Below, one piece after another: positions 1 to 6,795 of a stretch of DNA of 11,775 bases (positions are counted from its first letter, which is position 1; the number at the start of each line of letters is the position of its first letter). Position numbers and translations under genes: made by a program. The notes below the pieces were generated by a model. The model searched no databases. It was not told where the DNA came from and worked only from the letters and a program-made list of their open reading frames with translations. The stretch is from an uncultured Collinsella sp. (GTDB lineage Bacteria > Actinomycetota > Coriobacteriia > Coriobacteriales > Coriobacteriaceae): contig CABQHR010000037.1 of NCBI GenBank assembly GCA_902463875.1, positions 1 through 11,775 of the forward strand. Reading direction: 5' to 3'.

Positions 1-40
1 GCCACAAGTTCTAAGCTGCCCGCAACATCAAGTTGCTAGC

Positions 41-77
41 AAAGGCCCGGATGCCCCACGGCACCCGGGCCTTTTTC
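41..77 (+). terminator. Rho-independent terminator of the upstream unit
   Basis: GGCCCGG pairs with CCGGGCC and TGCC with GGCA around a CCAC loop, with one A/C mismatch inside the stem, followed by TTTTT. This ends whatever transcript enters from the left. Possible stop codons for a gene truncated by the window edge lie at 12-14 (TAA) and 37-39 (TAG), but the remaining codons are too few to name it. Confidence 0.85.
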
Positions 78-633
78 TATCCCCACTCGATGGCTTCGGT
101 TCTGCCGTCCCGTCATTCCGGTTGCATCCAGTTTTCGGTGCCGTCTCGAATCGAGTGCCGCCAGGTGACACCCTGTCGCGTTTCGTCGGCTTCGGGGACA
201 AAAGTCGGGACAACTCCAAAAACTATTTTCGAACTCAGGGCTTTGAGTTTTTGTTTTGTCCCAAAGGGCGCGGCGGGATGCCTTTGGAGGCTCGATAGCG
301 CCGAAAACGTCCGTTTTGAAACTTAAATGCCTTTTCGCGTGCAAGCCGCCAGCTGCAATAGGAAGTGAATCAACGCAGGTGGCTTTCAAGCAGTTTGCAA
401 AACTGCAGGTCGCAGGTCTTCATTGCCAGTAGGAGAAATGAGTAGTCTCAGGTGGCTTGCCCATGAGTTGACGAACGGGATTTGAGATTACGCTGACGTC
501 CGGAAACGCTTCGAGCACGGCGTTACGTTTTTGGGGTTTGGGCGTAGCCCCTGCACCCGCGAGCGCGAGCCTTAAGCCCGCCGAGAGGGTGACGCGTCGA
601 AAACGAAGGGGAAAGAGAGAAGGGGCCGTCCCT
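78..633. other. Non-coding stretch with inverted repeats; no supported gene
   Basis: I see no gene here with a credible start, ribosome binding site and protein-like composition. Several reading frames stay open on both strands, but this is what GC-rich DNA gives by chance. The stretch is visibly more A/T-rich at 180-320 than the neighbouring genes. It holds the nested inverted repeat at 207-262 and a small CAGTTT/AAACTG hairpin near 390-405. The minus frame ending at a stop near 420 has a mildly protein-like tail (ending in the residues TTHFSYWQ) and could be a gene remnant, but I cannot assign it to a family. Confidence 0.5.
207..262. repeat. Nested imperfect inverted repeat
   Basis: GGGACAA at 207-213 is complementary to TTGTCCC at 256-262, and inside it AAAAACT at 218-224 is complementary to AGTTTTT at 246-252, leaving a loop of about 21 bases. 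A further GGGGACAAAAG lies just upstream at 194-204. The structure is symmetric enough to fold as RNA on either strand. It could be the core of a dispersed non-autonomous repeat or a structured RNA. It has no neighbouring gene to regulate directly. Confidence 0.5.
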
Positions 634-686
634 ATCATTCAGGTTGCGACCGAAGAAGACAAGGAGACCCCCTGAGCCTGAATGAT
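634..686. repeat. 10-base perfect inverted repeat around a ribosome binding site
   Basis: ATCATTCAGG at 634-643 is the exact reverse complement of CCTGAATGAT at 677-686, separated by 33 bases. The spacer contains AAGGAG at 661-666, a good Shine-Dalgarno sequence. Such an arrangement could be an operator pair or a hairpin controlling translation of the short coding-like stretch that follows. Confidence 0.45.
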
Positions 687-780
687 GCCCCACAGACCGC
701 GTCCGACCGAGCTCAAGCCGAGCTTTTCCTGACGTCCGCCTTCGCGAAGATGATGGCTGGATTGGCTATGGATTGGCAAC
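672..780 (+). pseudogene. Possible truncated N-terminus of an unidentified gene
   Basis: The frame at 672-780 reads like protein (residues LSLNDAPQTASDRAQAELFL, then TSAFAKMMAGLAMDW) and starts five bases after AAGGAG at 661-666. The codon at the expected start position is CTG, not ATG/GTG, so this is either a mutated or a rare start. The frame runs into the IS3 remnant near 770-783, where the protein-like character ends. I do not recognise the family. It is best read as the first 30 or so codons of a gene truncated by the mobile element, and could be chance. Confidence 0.25.
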
Positions 781-782
781 AC

Positions 783-1280
783 TTATTTGGACGATTCCGG
801 GAGGGACGGCCCCGCCTCCCTGAACTCGACCGGCGACATGTAGCCCAGCGTCGAGTGGATCCTGAAGTTGTTGTACCAGTGCACGTAATCCAAGAGCTTG
901 GCTCGGAGCTCGCGCGTCCCTCCTCGGTCCTTCGGAGTGGCCGACGATCTCCCCGTTGCAGAGGTCGACGAGCAGGCAGACGTAGTTCCACGACGCCCCG
1001 ACGCGCACGCAGGCCAAGTCGCTGCATATATGGGTGCACGGCGCCCTGCCGCCGAAGCCGCGCGCGACGACGTTCGACACGTCGGCCTCGTTGACCGCCC
1101 CGGGGTGCACCTTGAACCTCTTCCTGCCGTATGCGCCGGCCAGGCCGTTCTCCCTCATGATGCGGCAGACGCGGCGCCGGCTGACGGTAACGCCCGACCT
1201 CCCGGGCGACGCCTTGATCTTGCGCGATCCGTTCCGGCCCTTGCTGGCGGCGTGCGCCGCCGCGGCCGCCGTCGCCCCCC
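783..1280 (-). pseudogene. IS3-family transposase (OrfB) remnant with internal deletion
   Basis: Read on the minus strand from about 1280, one frame gives residues SGVTVSRRRVCRIMRENGLA, then GRKRFKVHPG, VARGFGGRAP and HICSDLACVRVGASWNYVCL, ending in GEIVGHSEGPRRDAR. This is the HTH_21 tail and first part of the rve/DDE domain of an IS3-family OrfB, including the first catalytic Asp (SDL). At about 905-915 the frame changes, and a second frame gives RELRAKLLDYVHWYNNFRIH, then STLGYMSPVEFREAG with a TAA stop at 783-785, the usual OrfB C-terminus. Compared with the family, about 70 or more residues between the two blocks are missing, including the second Asp and the Glu of the DDE triad. The N-terminal part of OrfB and all of OrfA are absent too. 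The element cannot encode an active transposase. Confidence 0.85.
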
Positions 1281-1559
1281 GACATTAAGGTCCTCAAGGG
1301 CCGCGTCGTCTCCGGCGACCAGTTCGTCTCGCCCGCGGAACAGAAGGAGCGAATCCTCGCGACCTTCGGCGACCTGTGCTGCGAGATGGAGGGCTGCACC
1401 ATCGCGCAGGCCGCTTATCTCAACGGCGTGCCCCTCGTCGTCGTGCGCGCCATCAGCGACAAGCCCTGCGCCGAGGGCCGGGTCGTCGACTACAACACCT
1501 TCGAGAAGAAGGCCGCCTGCGACTGCGCCCGCATCGCCGCGCGCATGGTTAAGCTTTAG
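1281..1559 (+). pseudogene. mtnN: MTA/SAH nucleosidase, C-terminal fragment
   Basis: The frame from 1281 to the TAG at 1557-1559 encodes 92 residues that match the C-terminal part of 5'-methylthioadenosine/S-adenosylhomocysteine nucleosidase. Visible motifs are GRVVSGDQFV (about 7-16), GDLCCEMEG (30-38, with the Glu pair that binds the ribose hydroxyls) and VVVRAISDK (53-61, with the catalytic Asp of the family). The intact enzyme has about 230 residues; here the N-terminal 60 per cent is missing and there is no start codon or ribosome binding site. The fragment starts exactly where the IS3 remnant ends, so the IS event probably removed the front of the gene. The surviving motifs are undamaged, which suggests a recent break. 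The intact family hydrolyses MTA and SAH to adenine plus the thio-sugar, recycling by-products of SAM metabolism. Confidence 0.85.
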
Positions 1560-1615
1560 GCCCTGCGCGCCGGGGCCCTTCTTTATGTTGGGACCCCGGC
1601 GCGCCGGGGCCCTTT
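1559..1615 (+). terminator. Duplicated rho-independent terminator after the mtnN fragment
   Basis: The first hairpin (GGCCC 1559-1563, GGGCC 1573-1577) is followed by CTTCTTT. The second is stronger: GGG at 1590-1592, the perfect palindrome CCCCGGCGCGCCGGGG at 1594-1609 and CCC at 1610-1612, then TTT. The two share a 16-base direct repeat GCGCGCCGGGGCCCTT at 1565-1580 and 1599-1614, 34 bases apart, so one is a copy of the other. They would insulate levR from readthrough. Confidence 0.7.
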
Positions 1616-1621
1616 CCAAAG

Positions 1622-1660
1622 CGAAGTGTCGAGCCGAAGTGTCGAGCCGAAGTGTTGAGC
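1622..1660. repeat. Three tandem 13-base repeats
   Basis: CGAAGTGTCGAGC is repeated head to tail at 1622-1634, 1635-1647 and 1648-1660; the third copy has a single C-to-T change (GTTGAG). It lies between the duplicated terminator and the regulator gene, about 140 bases before its start. It may be simple slippage expansion or a set of protein binding sites. Confidence 0.8.
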
Positions 1661-1769
1661 GTCGGCCCTGAATGTTCAATGGCCGTTGTTTTCTGCCCCT
1701 CAAGTGGTGGACTTTTCCTCGGAGCTGTTGATTCCCCCACGCGCCCCCTTCCGTTCTCTGTTCTCCCCT

Positions 1770-1790
1770 TATACTCCTTGTACGAGGAGG
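1770..1790 (+). promoter_or_regulatory. Probable -10 element and ribosome binding site of the LevR-type gene
   Basis: TATACT at 1770-1775 is one base from the consensus -10 hexamer. AGGAGG at 1785-1790 is a full Shine-Dalgarno sequence nine bases before the ATG at 1800. No good -35 hexamer sits 16-18 bases upstream of the -10 (the region reads CCTTCC), so an activator or a weak promoter is possible. The leader would be very short, about 18 bases. Confidence 0.5.
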
Positions 1791-1799
1791 TAAGAAGTC

Positions 1800-4541
1800 A
1801 TGGACAAGACCACACAGGACAGCTTGGCAAAGAAACCCGTCGACATGAGGGACAGGATTCTCGAGCATCTCGAGGCCCTCACCTCTGCCGTCTCGCTCGA
1901 CGACCTTGCCCGTCTGTCCACCTCCGACATCGCCGAGACGCTCATCATCTCCAGGAGCCTGGCGAGCCAGTACCTCAACGACCTTGTTCGCGCCGGTCTT
2001 GTGGTTAAGGTGGCGGGCAGGCCTGTCCGTTATTTTCATCGCCGCGCGTTCCAGAAGCGTTTTCAGGTAAAGCTCTCTGCAAGCGAGTACGCCTCGCTCG
2101 CCGACCTCATCCAGGCGACGGGAATCGCCGATCACCGCGACTTCGCGCGTGCCGTGGGCTTCGACATGAGCCTCAGCTCCGTTGTCGAGCAGTGCAAGGC
2201 TGCGGTTCAGTACCCTCCGTTTGGCCTGCCCATCCTCTTGAGCGGCGGCGTGGGTGTCGGTAAGTCTTTCCTTTCTCGCCTTGTGTACGAGTACGGCAAG
2301 AACCAGGGCTTGCTGTCCCGCGACTCCTCCTATGTGCGCATCGACTGCGCCGGGGTCCCGGACGCCGCCTCGTTCAACGGGCTTCTTGACGAGTCGATCG
2401 CGAAAGCGCGCGGGGGTGTGGTCTTTGTCAACGGCATCGAGGCACTCTCTCCCTCTGCGATGGAGCACTGCCTTGCGACGGCCCTCGGGCTCGATGCCTC
2501 CCAGGATGCGCCGCGCGCTCGCCTCGTTCTTTCGACGACGCTTTCCGCCGATGACCTGAAGGTTTCCTCGGCCTACAGCAAAATGCCCATCTGTGCCCGC
2601 GTCCCCTCACTCAAGGAGCGGACCCCCGAGGAGCGCGAGGATCTCATCTTGAGCTTCCTGCGCAGCGAGGGGTGCCGAATCGGTTCTGATGTGAAGATCA
2701 GCCGCGGCGCATACCGTTGCCTCGTGAACGCGGACTTTTCCGATAACATCGCCGGCTTGCGCGCCTGCGTGACGAACTGCTGTGCCAAAGCGTTCCTCAA
2801 TCGCGAGGGCGACTACGTCGTCGTTCGCCCGTATCTTCTTCCCAGCGGGCTCCTCTCCTCCGCGCAGATCGATCAACAGCCCGACGATGGCGTTCTGATC
2901 GACGCGTCTCTGGATGCCGCCGAGAGCACAGGGCCGGTCGAGCAGGCGCTCGATGCCCTGTGCTCCCTCGATGAGCGATTCTGCGCCGGGGAGCTCTCTG
3001 TCTCCGAGCTTGTCTCGCAAGCTGTCTCCGCTGTGCGCGGCGTTGAGGATCACTTGATCTTCGACCACGGCGTCGCCTCCTCGAGGTCGCGCGCCTTCGA
3101 GCGCGTCGTGGGCGCGGTCCTTGCCGACGCAGGCTCTTCTTATGGCATCGAGCTTTCGAGGAAGGTCGCTTTTCTACTGGCCCAGGAGATTTGCCTGCAG
3201 TTGTGGCCGGGTATCGGCCTGGCTAAGCGAAAGTCTGCCTGTGCGGAGCAAATCTCCCATCTCCTCGGTGCCGTGACCTCCGAATTGCCGTTTGCCTCGA
3301 GTGTCTCCGATCAGGTCGCCGCAGACGTGGAAGGGGCGCTGGGAATCTCGCTCGATCACTTCACGAAGACGCTTCTGACGCTGTGCGTCGCATCGGAGTC
3401 TCGCGATGCGAAGGCCCTTCGGACGCTCTGCGTCATCTTGTCCCACGGCTACTCAACGGCGACGAGCATCGCCGACGCGGCGAACCGTATGCTCGGCATG
3501 CATGTGTACGAGGCTGTCGACATGCCCTACGACCAGCAGCTGAAGGACATCGTCGGTCCGCTCCAGCGCCTCGTCGACCGCCATTCCTACTGCACCGGGG
3601 TCGTGTTCCTCGTCGACATGGGCTCCTTGGAGGAGGCCTATAAGGCCCTCGAGAACGTTACCGACTCCACTATCGGCGTGGTGAACAACGTCTCTACCGG
3701 TCTTGCGCTCGAGATCGGGGTCGGGCTGCTCGGCGGCAAGTCCATCGCCGAGGTTCTTGGCGATGCGACCGCCGCGTGCGTGACGCACTGCAAGGTGATC
3801 GAGCGCGTCAACCGTGAGGACGCCATCGTCTTCTGCTCCGAGTCCGGGGTCGACGCCGCGGAGAGGATACGCCAGCTCGTCTCGCAGAGCCTCCCGCGCA
3901 CCATAGGCGCGCGCCTGCTCACGAGGCCCTTCAAGCAGCTCGTCGCGAACGGGTCGAACGACGCCGTTTTCTCCGAGCACCGCGTCTGCGCCGTCATCGG
4001 CACGGGAGACCCCGGGGTCGCCTCCGTCCCCTTCGTCGCCCTCGAGGACATCATGTCGACGGCGTCCGCCTCTAAGGTTGATGCCGTGTTCGGCAGGTGG
4101 CTTGACGCTTCCGAGCTCTCTTCTTTCCACGAGAAGCTGCTCTCGAACATGACGCTGCAGAACGTCATCCGCTCCATCACCATCCTCGACCCGGAGCGGC
4201 TATTCCATGAGATCGAGAGCGCCGTGCACGAGCTTCAGCGCAGGACAGGCGAGAAGATCGGCAGCAACGCCATCATTGGGCTCTACGTTCACCTCTGCTG
4301 TCTCGTCGAGCGCCTTGTTACCAGAAACCCCATTGAGACCTACGTTGGCCAGGACCGCTTCGAGGAGGAACGCGCCGATTTCATCGAGTCCTTCAGGCAG
4401 AGCTTCTCGAGCATCTCGACGCGCTATCGCGTAGAGGTTCCCGTAAGCGAGATCGCATATGTCTTCGACTACATAAGCGTGAGCGCCGCCCCGGCGCGAG
4501 AAGAGCGCCTCGGCTCCTCGGACCTCCTGCTCGACGAGTGA
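1800..4541 (+). CDS. LevR-type PTS-operon transcriptional regulator with degenerate AAA+ domain
   Basis: This 913-residue protein has the domain order of LevR/ManR regulators. A winged HTH spans about 14-85 (ISRSLASQYLNDLVRAG, then a GRPVRYF wing). An AAA+-like domain spans about 140-335 with an intact Walker A (GGVGVGKS, 149-156). A first PRD spans about 385-500. An EIIA-Man-like domain spans about 540-670, with its likely phosphate-accepting His549 in LSHGYSTATS. A C-terminal PRD spans about 790-890, with His831 in LYVHLCCLVERL. The known family controls mannose-class PTS operons, with PTS phosphorylation of PRD and EIIA-like domains setting activity. Here the gene stands 123 bases upstream of such an operon in the same direction. 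Oddities: no GAFTGA sigma-54 contact loop; the Walker B position reads VVFVNGIEAL, lacking the Asp-Glu pair; the GNVREL-like sensor II motif reads DNIAGL; and the first PRD shows no obvious conserved His. The start is fixed by AGGAGG at 1785-1790. The family assignment is firm; the mode of action is inferred. Confidence 0.9.
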   Translation: MDKTTQDSLAKKPVDMRDRILEHLEALTSAVSLDDLARLSTSDIAETLIISRSLASQYLNDLVRAGLVVKVAGRPVRYFHRRAFQKRFQVKLSASEYASLADLIQATGIADHRDFARAVGFDMSLSSVVEQCKAAVQYPPFGLPILLSGGVGVGKSFLSRLVYEYGKNQGLLSRDSSYVRIDCAGVPDAASFNGLLDESIAKARGGVVFVNGIEALSPSAMEHCLATALGLDASQDAPRARLVLSTTLSADDLKVSSAYSKMPICARVPSLKERTPEEREDLILSFLRSEGCRIGSDVKISRGAYRCLVNADFSDNIAGLRACVTNCCAKAFLNREGDYVVVRPYLLPSGLLSSAQIDQQPDDGVLIDASLDAAESTGPVEQALDALCSLDERFCAGELSVSELVSQAVSAVRGVEDHLIFDHGVASSRSRAFERVVGAVLADAGSSYGIELSRKVAFLLAQEICLQLWPGIGLAKRKSACAEQISHLLGAVTSELPFASSVSDQVAADVEGALGISLDHFTKTLLTLCVASESRDAKALRTLCVILSHGYSTATSIADAANRMLGMHVYEAVDMPYDQQLKDIVGPLQRLVDRHSYCTGVVFLVDMGSLEEAYKALENVTDSTIGVVNNVSTGLALEIGVGLLGGKSIAEVLGDATAACVTHCKVIERVNREDAIVFCSESGVDAAERIRQLVSQSLPRTIGARLLTRPFKQLVANGSNDAVFSEHRVCAVIGTGDPGVASVPFVALEDIMSTASASKVDAVFGRWLDASELSSFHEKLLSNMTLQNVIRSITILDPERLFHEIESAVHELQRRTGEKIGSNAIIGLYVHLCCLVERLVTRNPIETYVGQDRFEEERADFIESFRQSFSSISTRYRVEVPVSEIAYVFDYISVSAAPAREERLGSSDLLLDE

Positions 4542-4580
4542 CCTTCCCCGCGCCGCCGCAAGCTGACCGCGCGTCCTCAA

Positions 4581-4623
4581 TAATCCGATAACCCCTTGCC
4601 CGGCGCGAATCCGGATAGCGCCG
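4581..4623. promoter_or_regulatory. Operator-like repeats upstream of the PTS operon
   Basis: The 123 bases between the regulator and EIIB contain AATCCGATA (4582-4590) and AATCCGGATA (4608-4617), 26 bases apart. The second contains the palindrome ATCCGGAT (4609-4616) and is itself flanked by CGGCGC (4601-4606) and GCGCCG (4618-4623). Spacing of about two and a half helix turns and the dyad symmetry suggest a binding site for the adjacent LevR-type protein. I see no TGGC-N8-TGC sigma-54 promoter and no convincing sigma-70 hexamer pair here. Confidence 0.4.
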
Positions 4624-4664
4624 AGGCAGTACCGAACGCAAAACTTCATTTGATAGGAGCAAAC

Positions 4665-5138
4665 ATGAGTGTTGTTATGGCACGAATCGACAATCGCCTG
4701 CTTCACGGCATCATCGTGACGCAGTGGGCCCCGGTGTCGGGCGCGACCCGAGTCATGGTCATCGACGACAAGGTCGCCGGCGACGAGGTCCTGAAGTCCA
4801 CCATGAGGATGGCGCGCCCCGCGGGCATGGCCGTTTCGATCATCTCCGAGCAGACCGCGCTCAAGAACTTCGCCGCGGGCAAGTACGACCGCGAGAAGGT
4901 CTTCGTCATCGCCAAGGAGCCCGAGACGATGCTTCGCCTGGTCGAGTCGGGCGTCGAGCTCCCGTCGCTGGTCGTCGGCGGCTCGCTCGTCAAGGAGGAC
5001 GGCATCCAGCTCACCCAGCGCGCCTACGCCTCCGCCGAGAACGTCCAGAGCTACAAGGCGCTTATCGCCCGTGGCGTCAAGGTGACGGCCCAGTTCGTGC
5101 CCGCCGACAAGCCCGTCTCCGTCGCAGACCTCATCTAA
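4665..5138 (+). CDS. PTS mannose/fructose/sorbose-family EIIB component
   Basis: The 157-residue soluble subunit accepts phosphate from EIIA on a histidine and passes it to the incoming sugar. The N-terminus MARIDNRLLHGIIVTQWAP carries the signature of the family, with the phosphorylated His at residue 14. Length is typical (about 160). An upstream in-frame ATG at 4596 would add 23 residues unlike the family, whereas the ATG at 4665 has GGAG at 4656-4659 five bases before it, so 4665 is chosen. It is the first gene of a tight B-C-D-A operon, the same subunit order as E. coli agaVWEF. Its closest relatives may therefore be among N-acetylgalactosamine/sorbose-type systems, and sequence alone does not set the substrate. 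Confidence 0.95.
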   Translation: MSVVMARIDNRLLHGIIVTQWAPVSGATRVMVIDDKVAGDEVLKSTMRMARPAGMAVSIISEQTALKNFAAGKYDREKVFVIAKEPETMLRLVESGVELPSLVVGGSLVKEDGIQLTQRAYASAENVQSYKALIARGVKVTAQFVPADKPVSVADLI

Positions 5139-5147
5139 GGGGGAAAT

Positions 5148-5933
5148 ATGGTCAACTTCACTATCCTGCAGGTCGTCCTTTTGACCCTGCTGGCCTTCAT
5201 CAAGCACGTGGACTACTACGGCATCCCGATGATCTTCGTCAATTACGCCGTTTTCTGGGGCCTCATCACCGGAGTCGTCATGGGCGACTGGAAGACCGGC
5301 CTTGTCATCGGCGGCACCATTCAGCTCATGCAGCTCGGCGTCGCGGGCTTCGGCGGCTCCTCCATTCCCGACTACGGCACGATGGCCATCATCGCCACCG
5401 CCTACGGCGTGACCCTGGGCTCCGACACGGGCCTCGCCATCGGCCTGCCGGTCGGCATGCTCGGCATCCAGCTCGACGTCGTCGCCAAGATCCTCAACGG
5501 CTTTGTCGTCGAGAAGTCCCAGAAGTTCTGCAACGAGGGTAAGTTCAATCAGATGAACGCCATCCTGTGGGTCTGCCCCGCGCTCTTCGGCCTGTGCGCC
5601 GCCCTGCCCGTCTTTGTCTCCGTGACGCTCGGCCAGCCCGCCGTCAACTGGCTCCTCGAGGTCATGCCCCAGTGGTTCCTCTCCGGCCTCACCCTCGCCG
5701 GCAAGATGCTCCCGGCCGTCGGTATCGCCATGCTGCTCCGCTACATGCCAACCGCCAAGTACTTCCAGTACCTGCTCGCCGGCTTCTTCCTCTCGGCCTT
5801 CCTGAACGTGCCCATCATCGGCGCCGCCATCGTCGGCGTTGCCCTCGCGATTGCGTTCTACCAGCGTGCCGAGAGGGACACCGAGCTCGCCGCCCACGCT
5901 TCCGCAGACGCCTTCATCGGAGAGGATGAGTAA
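5148..5933 (+). CDS. PTS mannose-family EIIC component (membrane)
   Basis: This 261-residue integral membrane protein, with EIID, forms the sugar channel. It begins nine bases after EIIB, behind a GGGGGAAAT ribosome binding site. Alternating hydrophobic segments run from the N-terminus (VVLLTLLAFI) to about residue 240 (IIGAAIVGVALAIAFY), ending in an acidic cytoplasmic tail. The family motif is visible at about 60-85 (GLVIGGTIQLMQLGVAGFGG, then SSIPDYG), in the region that forms the substrate pathway in EIIC of this class. Length matches the family (250-270). Whether it carries a mono- or disaccharide cannot be read from the sequence. Confidence 0.95.
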   Translation: MVNFTILQVVLLTLLAFIKHVDYYGIPMIFVNYAVFWGLITGVVMGDWKTGLVIGGTIQLMQLGVAGFGGSSIPDYGTMAIIATAYGVTLGSDTGLAIGLPVGMLGIQLDVVAKILNGFVVEKSQKFCNEGKFNQMNAILWVCPALFGLCAALPVFVSVTLGQPAVNWLLEVMPQWFLSGLTLAGKMLPAVGIAMLLRYMPTAKYFQYLLAGFFLSAFLNVPIIGAAIVGVALAIAFYQRAERDTELAAHASADAFIGEDE

Positions 5934-5935
5934 CC

Positions 5936-6769
5936 ATGGAAAACGAGAACATCACCGCCGTCGCCGAGGGCAAGCCCTCCGGCTACAAGGTCACCAAGAA
6001 GGACCTGCGCAACGCGAACTGGCGCTGGCTCATGAGCGTGTGCACCTTCAACTACCAGACCCAGCAGGGCGCCTCAGTCGCCTACGCCCTCTCGCCGGTC
6101 CTGAGGAAGATCTACACGAACGACGAGGACTATAAGCAAGCGCTCAACAACCACTTCCGCTACTACAACACCCAGCCTTGGCTCGCCGCCATCATTCTTG
6201 GCGCCTGCGTGGCCATGGAGGAGCGCGACGGCCTAGCGGCGGCGGACGCCGTCCAAGACCTGAAGATCGGCACCATGGGACCGCTCGCCGGCGTCGGCGA
6301 CTCCCTGCTCATGACCATGATCCCGACCATCATGGGCTCCATCGCCGCCTACATGGCCATCGAGGGCAACCCCGTGGGAGCCGGCATCTGGTTCGCGCTC
6401 ATCCTGGCCATCTTCTGGGTCCGCATGCACGCCCTCGAGTTCGGCTACAAGCAGGGCGTGAAGCTCGTCACCGACTTCAGCGAGAAGCTTCCCAACCTCA
6501 CTGCCGCCGCCTCCGTGCTCGGCCTCACCGTGGTCGGCTGCCTCATCGCCTCGGTCATCGGCGTCACCTGCCCGATTAGCTTCAGCTTCGGCGACGTCGC
6601 GATGGAGATTCAGCCGCTGCTCGACAAGATCCTGCCTGCCATGATCCCCGCCGCCATCACGGGAAGCGCGTATTACCTTCTTACCAAGAAGAACGCGAGC
6701 ATGACGGCCCTCATCCTCGTGGTGATCGTCCTCGCGATGGTCGCCTCCGCCGCCGGCATCCTCGCCTAG
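5936..6769 (+). CDS. PTS mannose-family EIID component (membrane)
   Basis: This 277-residue subunit is found only in mannose-class PTS systems. It starts two bases after the EIIC stop, so the two are probably translationally coupled. Visible family features are DLRNANWRWLMSVCTFNYQT near the N-terminus, HFRYYNTQPWLAAIILGACV at about 73-92, GTMGPLAGVGDSLLMTMIPT at about 112-131, and C-terminal hydrophobic segments ending ALILVVIVLAMVASAAGILA. The first 20 residues are polar and cytoplasmic. Nothing is broken or missing compared with the family. Confidence 0.95.
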   Translation: MENENITAVAEGKPSGYKVTKKDLRNANWRWLMSVCTFNYQTQQGASVAYALSPVLRKIYTNDEDYKQALNNHFRYYNTQPWLAAIILGACVAMEERDGLAAADAVQDLKIGTMGPLAGVGDSLLMTMIPTIMGSIAAYMAIEGNPVGAGIWFALILAIFWVRMHALEFGYKQGVKLVTDFSEKLPNLTAAASVLGLTVVGCLIASVIGVTCPISFSFGDVAMEIQPLLDKILPAMIPAAITGSAYYLLTKKNASMTALILVVIVLAMVASAAGILA

Positions 6770-6795
6770 CTTCGACCCAAGAGATTGGTGAATCA

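Noticed and set aside
1622..1660. CRISPR array
   Set aside because: The 13-base units are directly adjacent without spacers, and there are no cas genes.
898..1671. 257-codon plus-strand frame across the IS3 remnant and mtnN fragment
   Set aside because: It is in the wrong frame for mtnN and antisense to the transposase. It is Arg/Ala/Pro-rich without motifs.
4596..4664. Earlier in-frame ATG for EIIB
   Set aside because: The extra residues do not match the EIIB family and no ribosome binding site precedes it; the ATG at 4665 has GGAG at the right distance.
4542..4664. Sigma-54 (-24/-12) promoter expected upstream of a LevR-controlled operon
   Set aside because: I looked for TGGC-N8-TGC on both strands and found no acceptable match.
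4200..5897. Very long open minus-strand frame opposite the regulator, EIIB and EIIC genes
   Set aside because: It is the antisense shadow of well-identified plus-strand genes. Its composition (runs of Gly, Asp, Glu, Ala and His) is typical of antisense GC-rich frames, and it shows no family motif or ribosome binding site.
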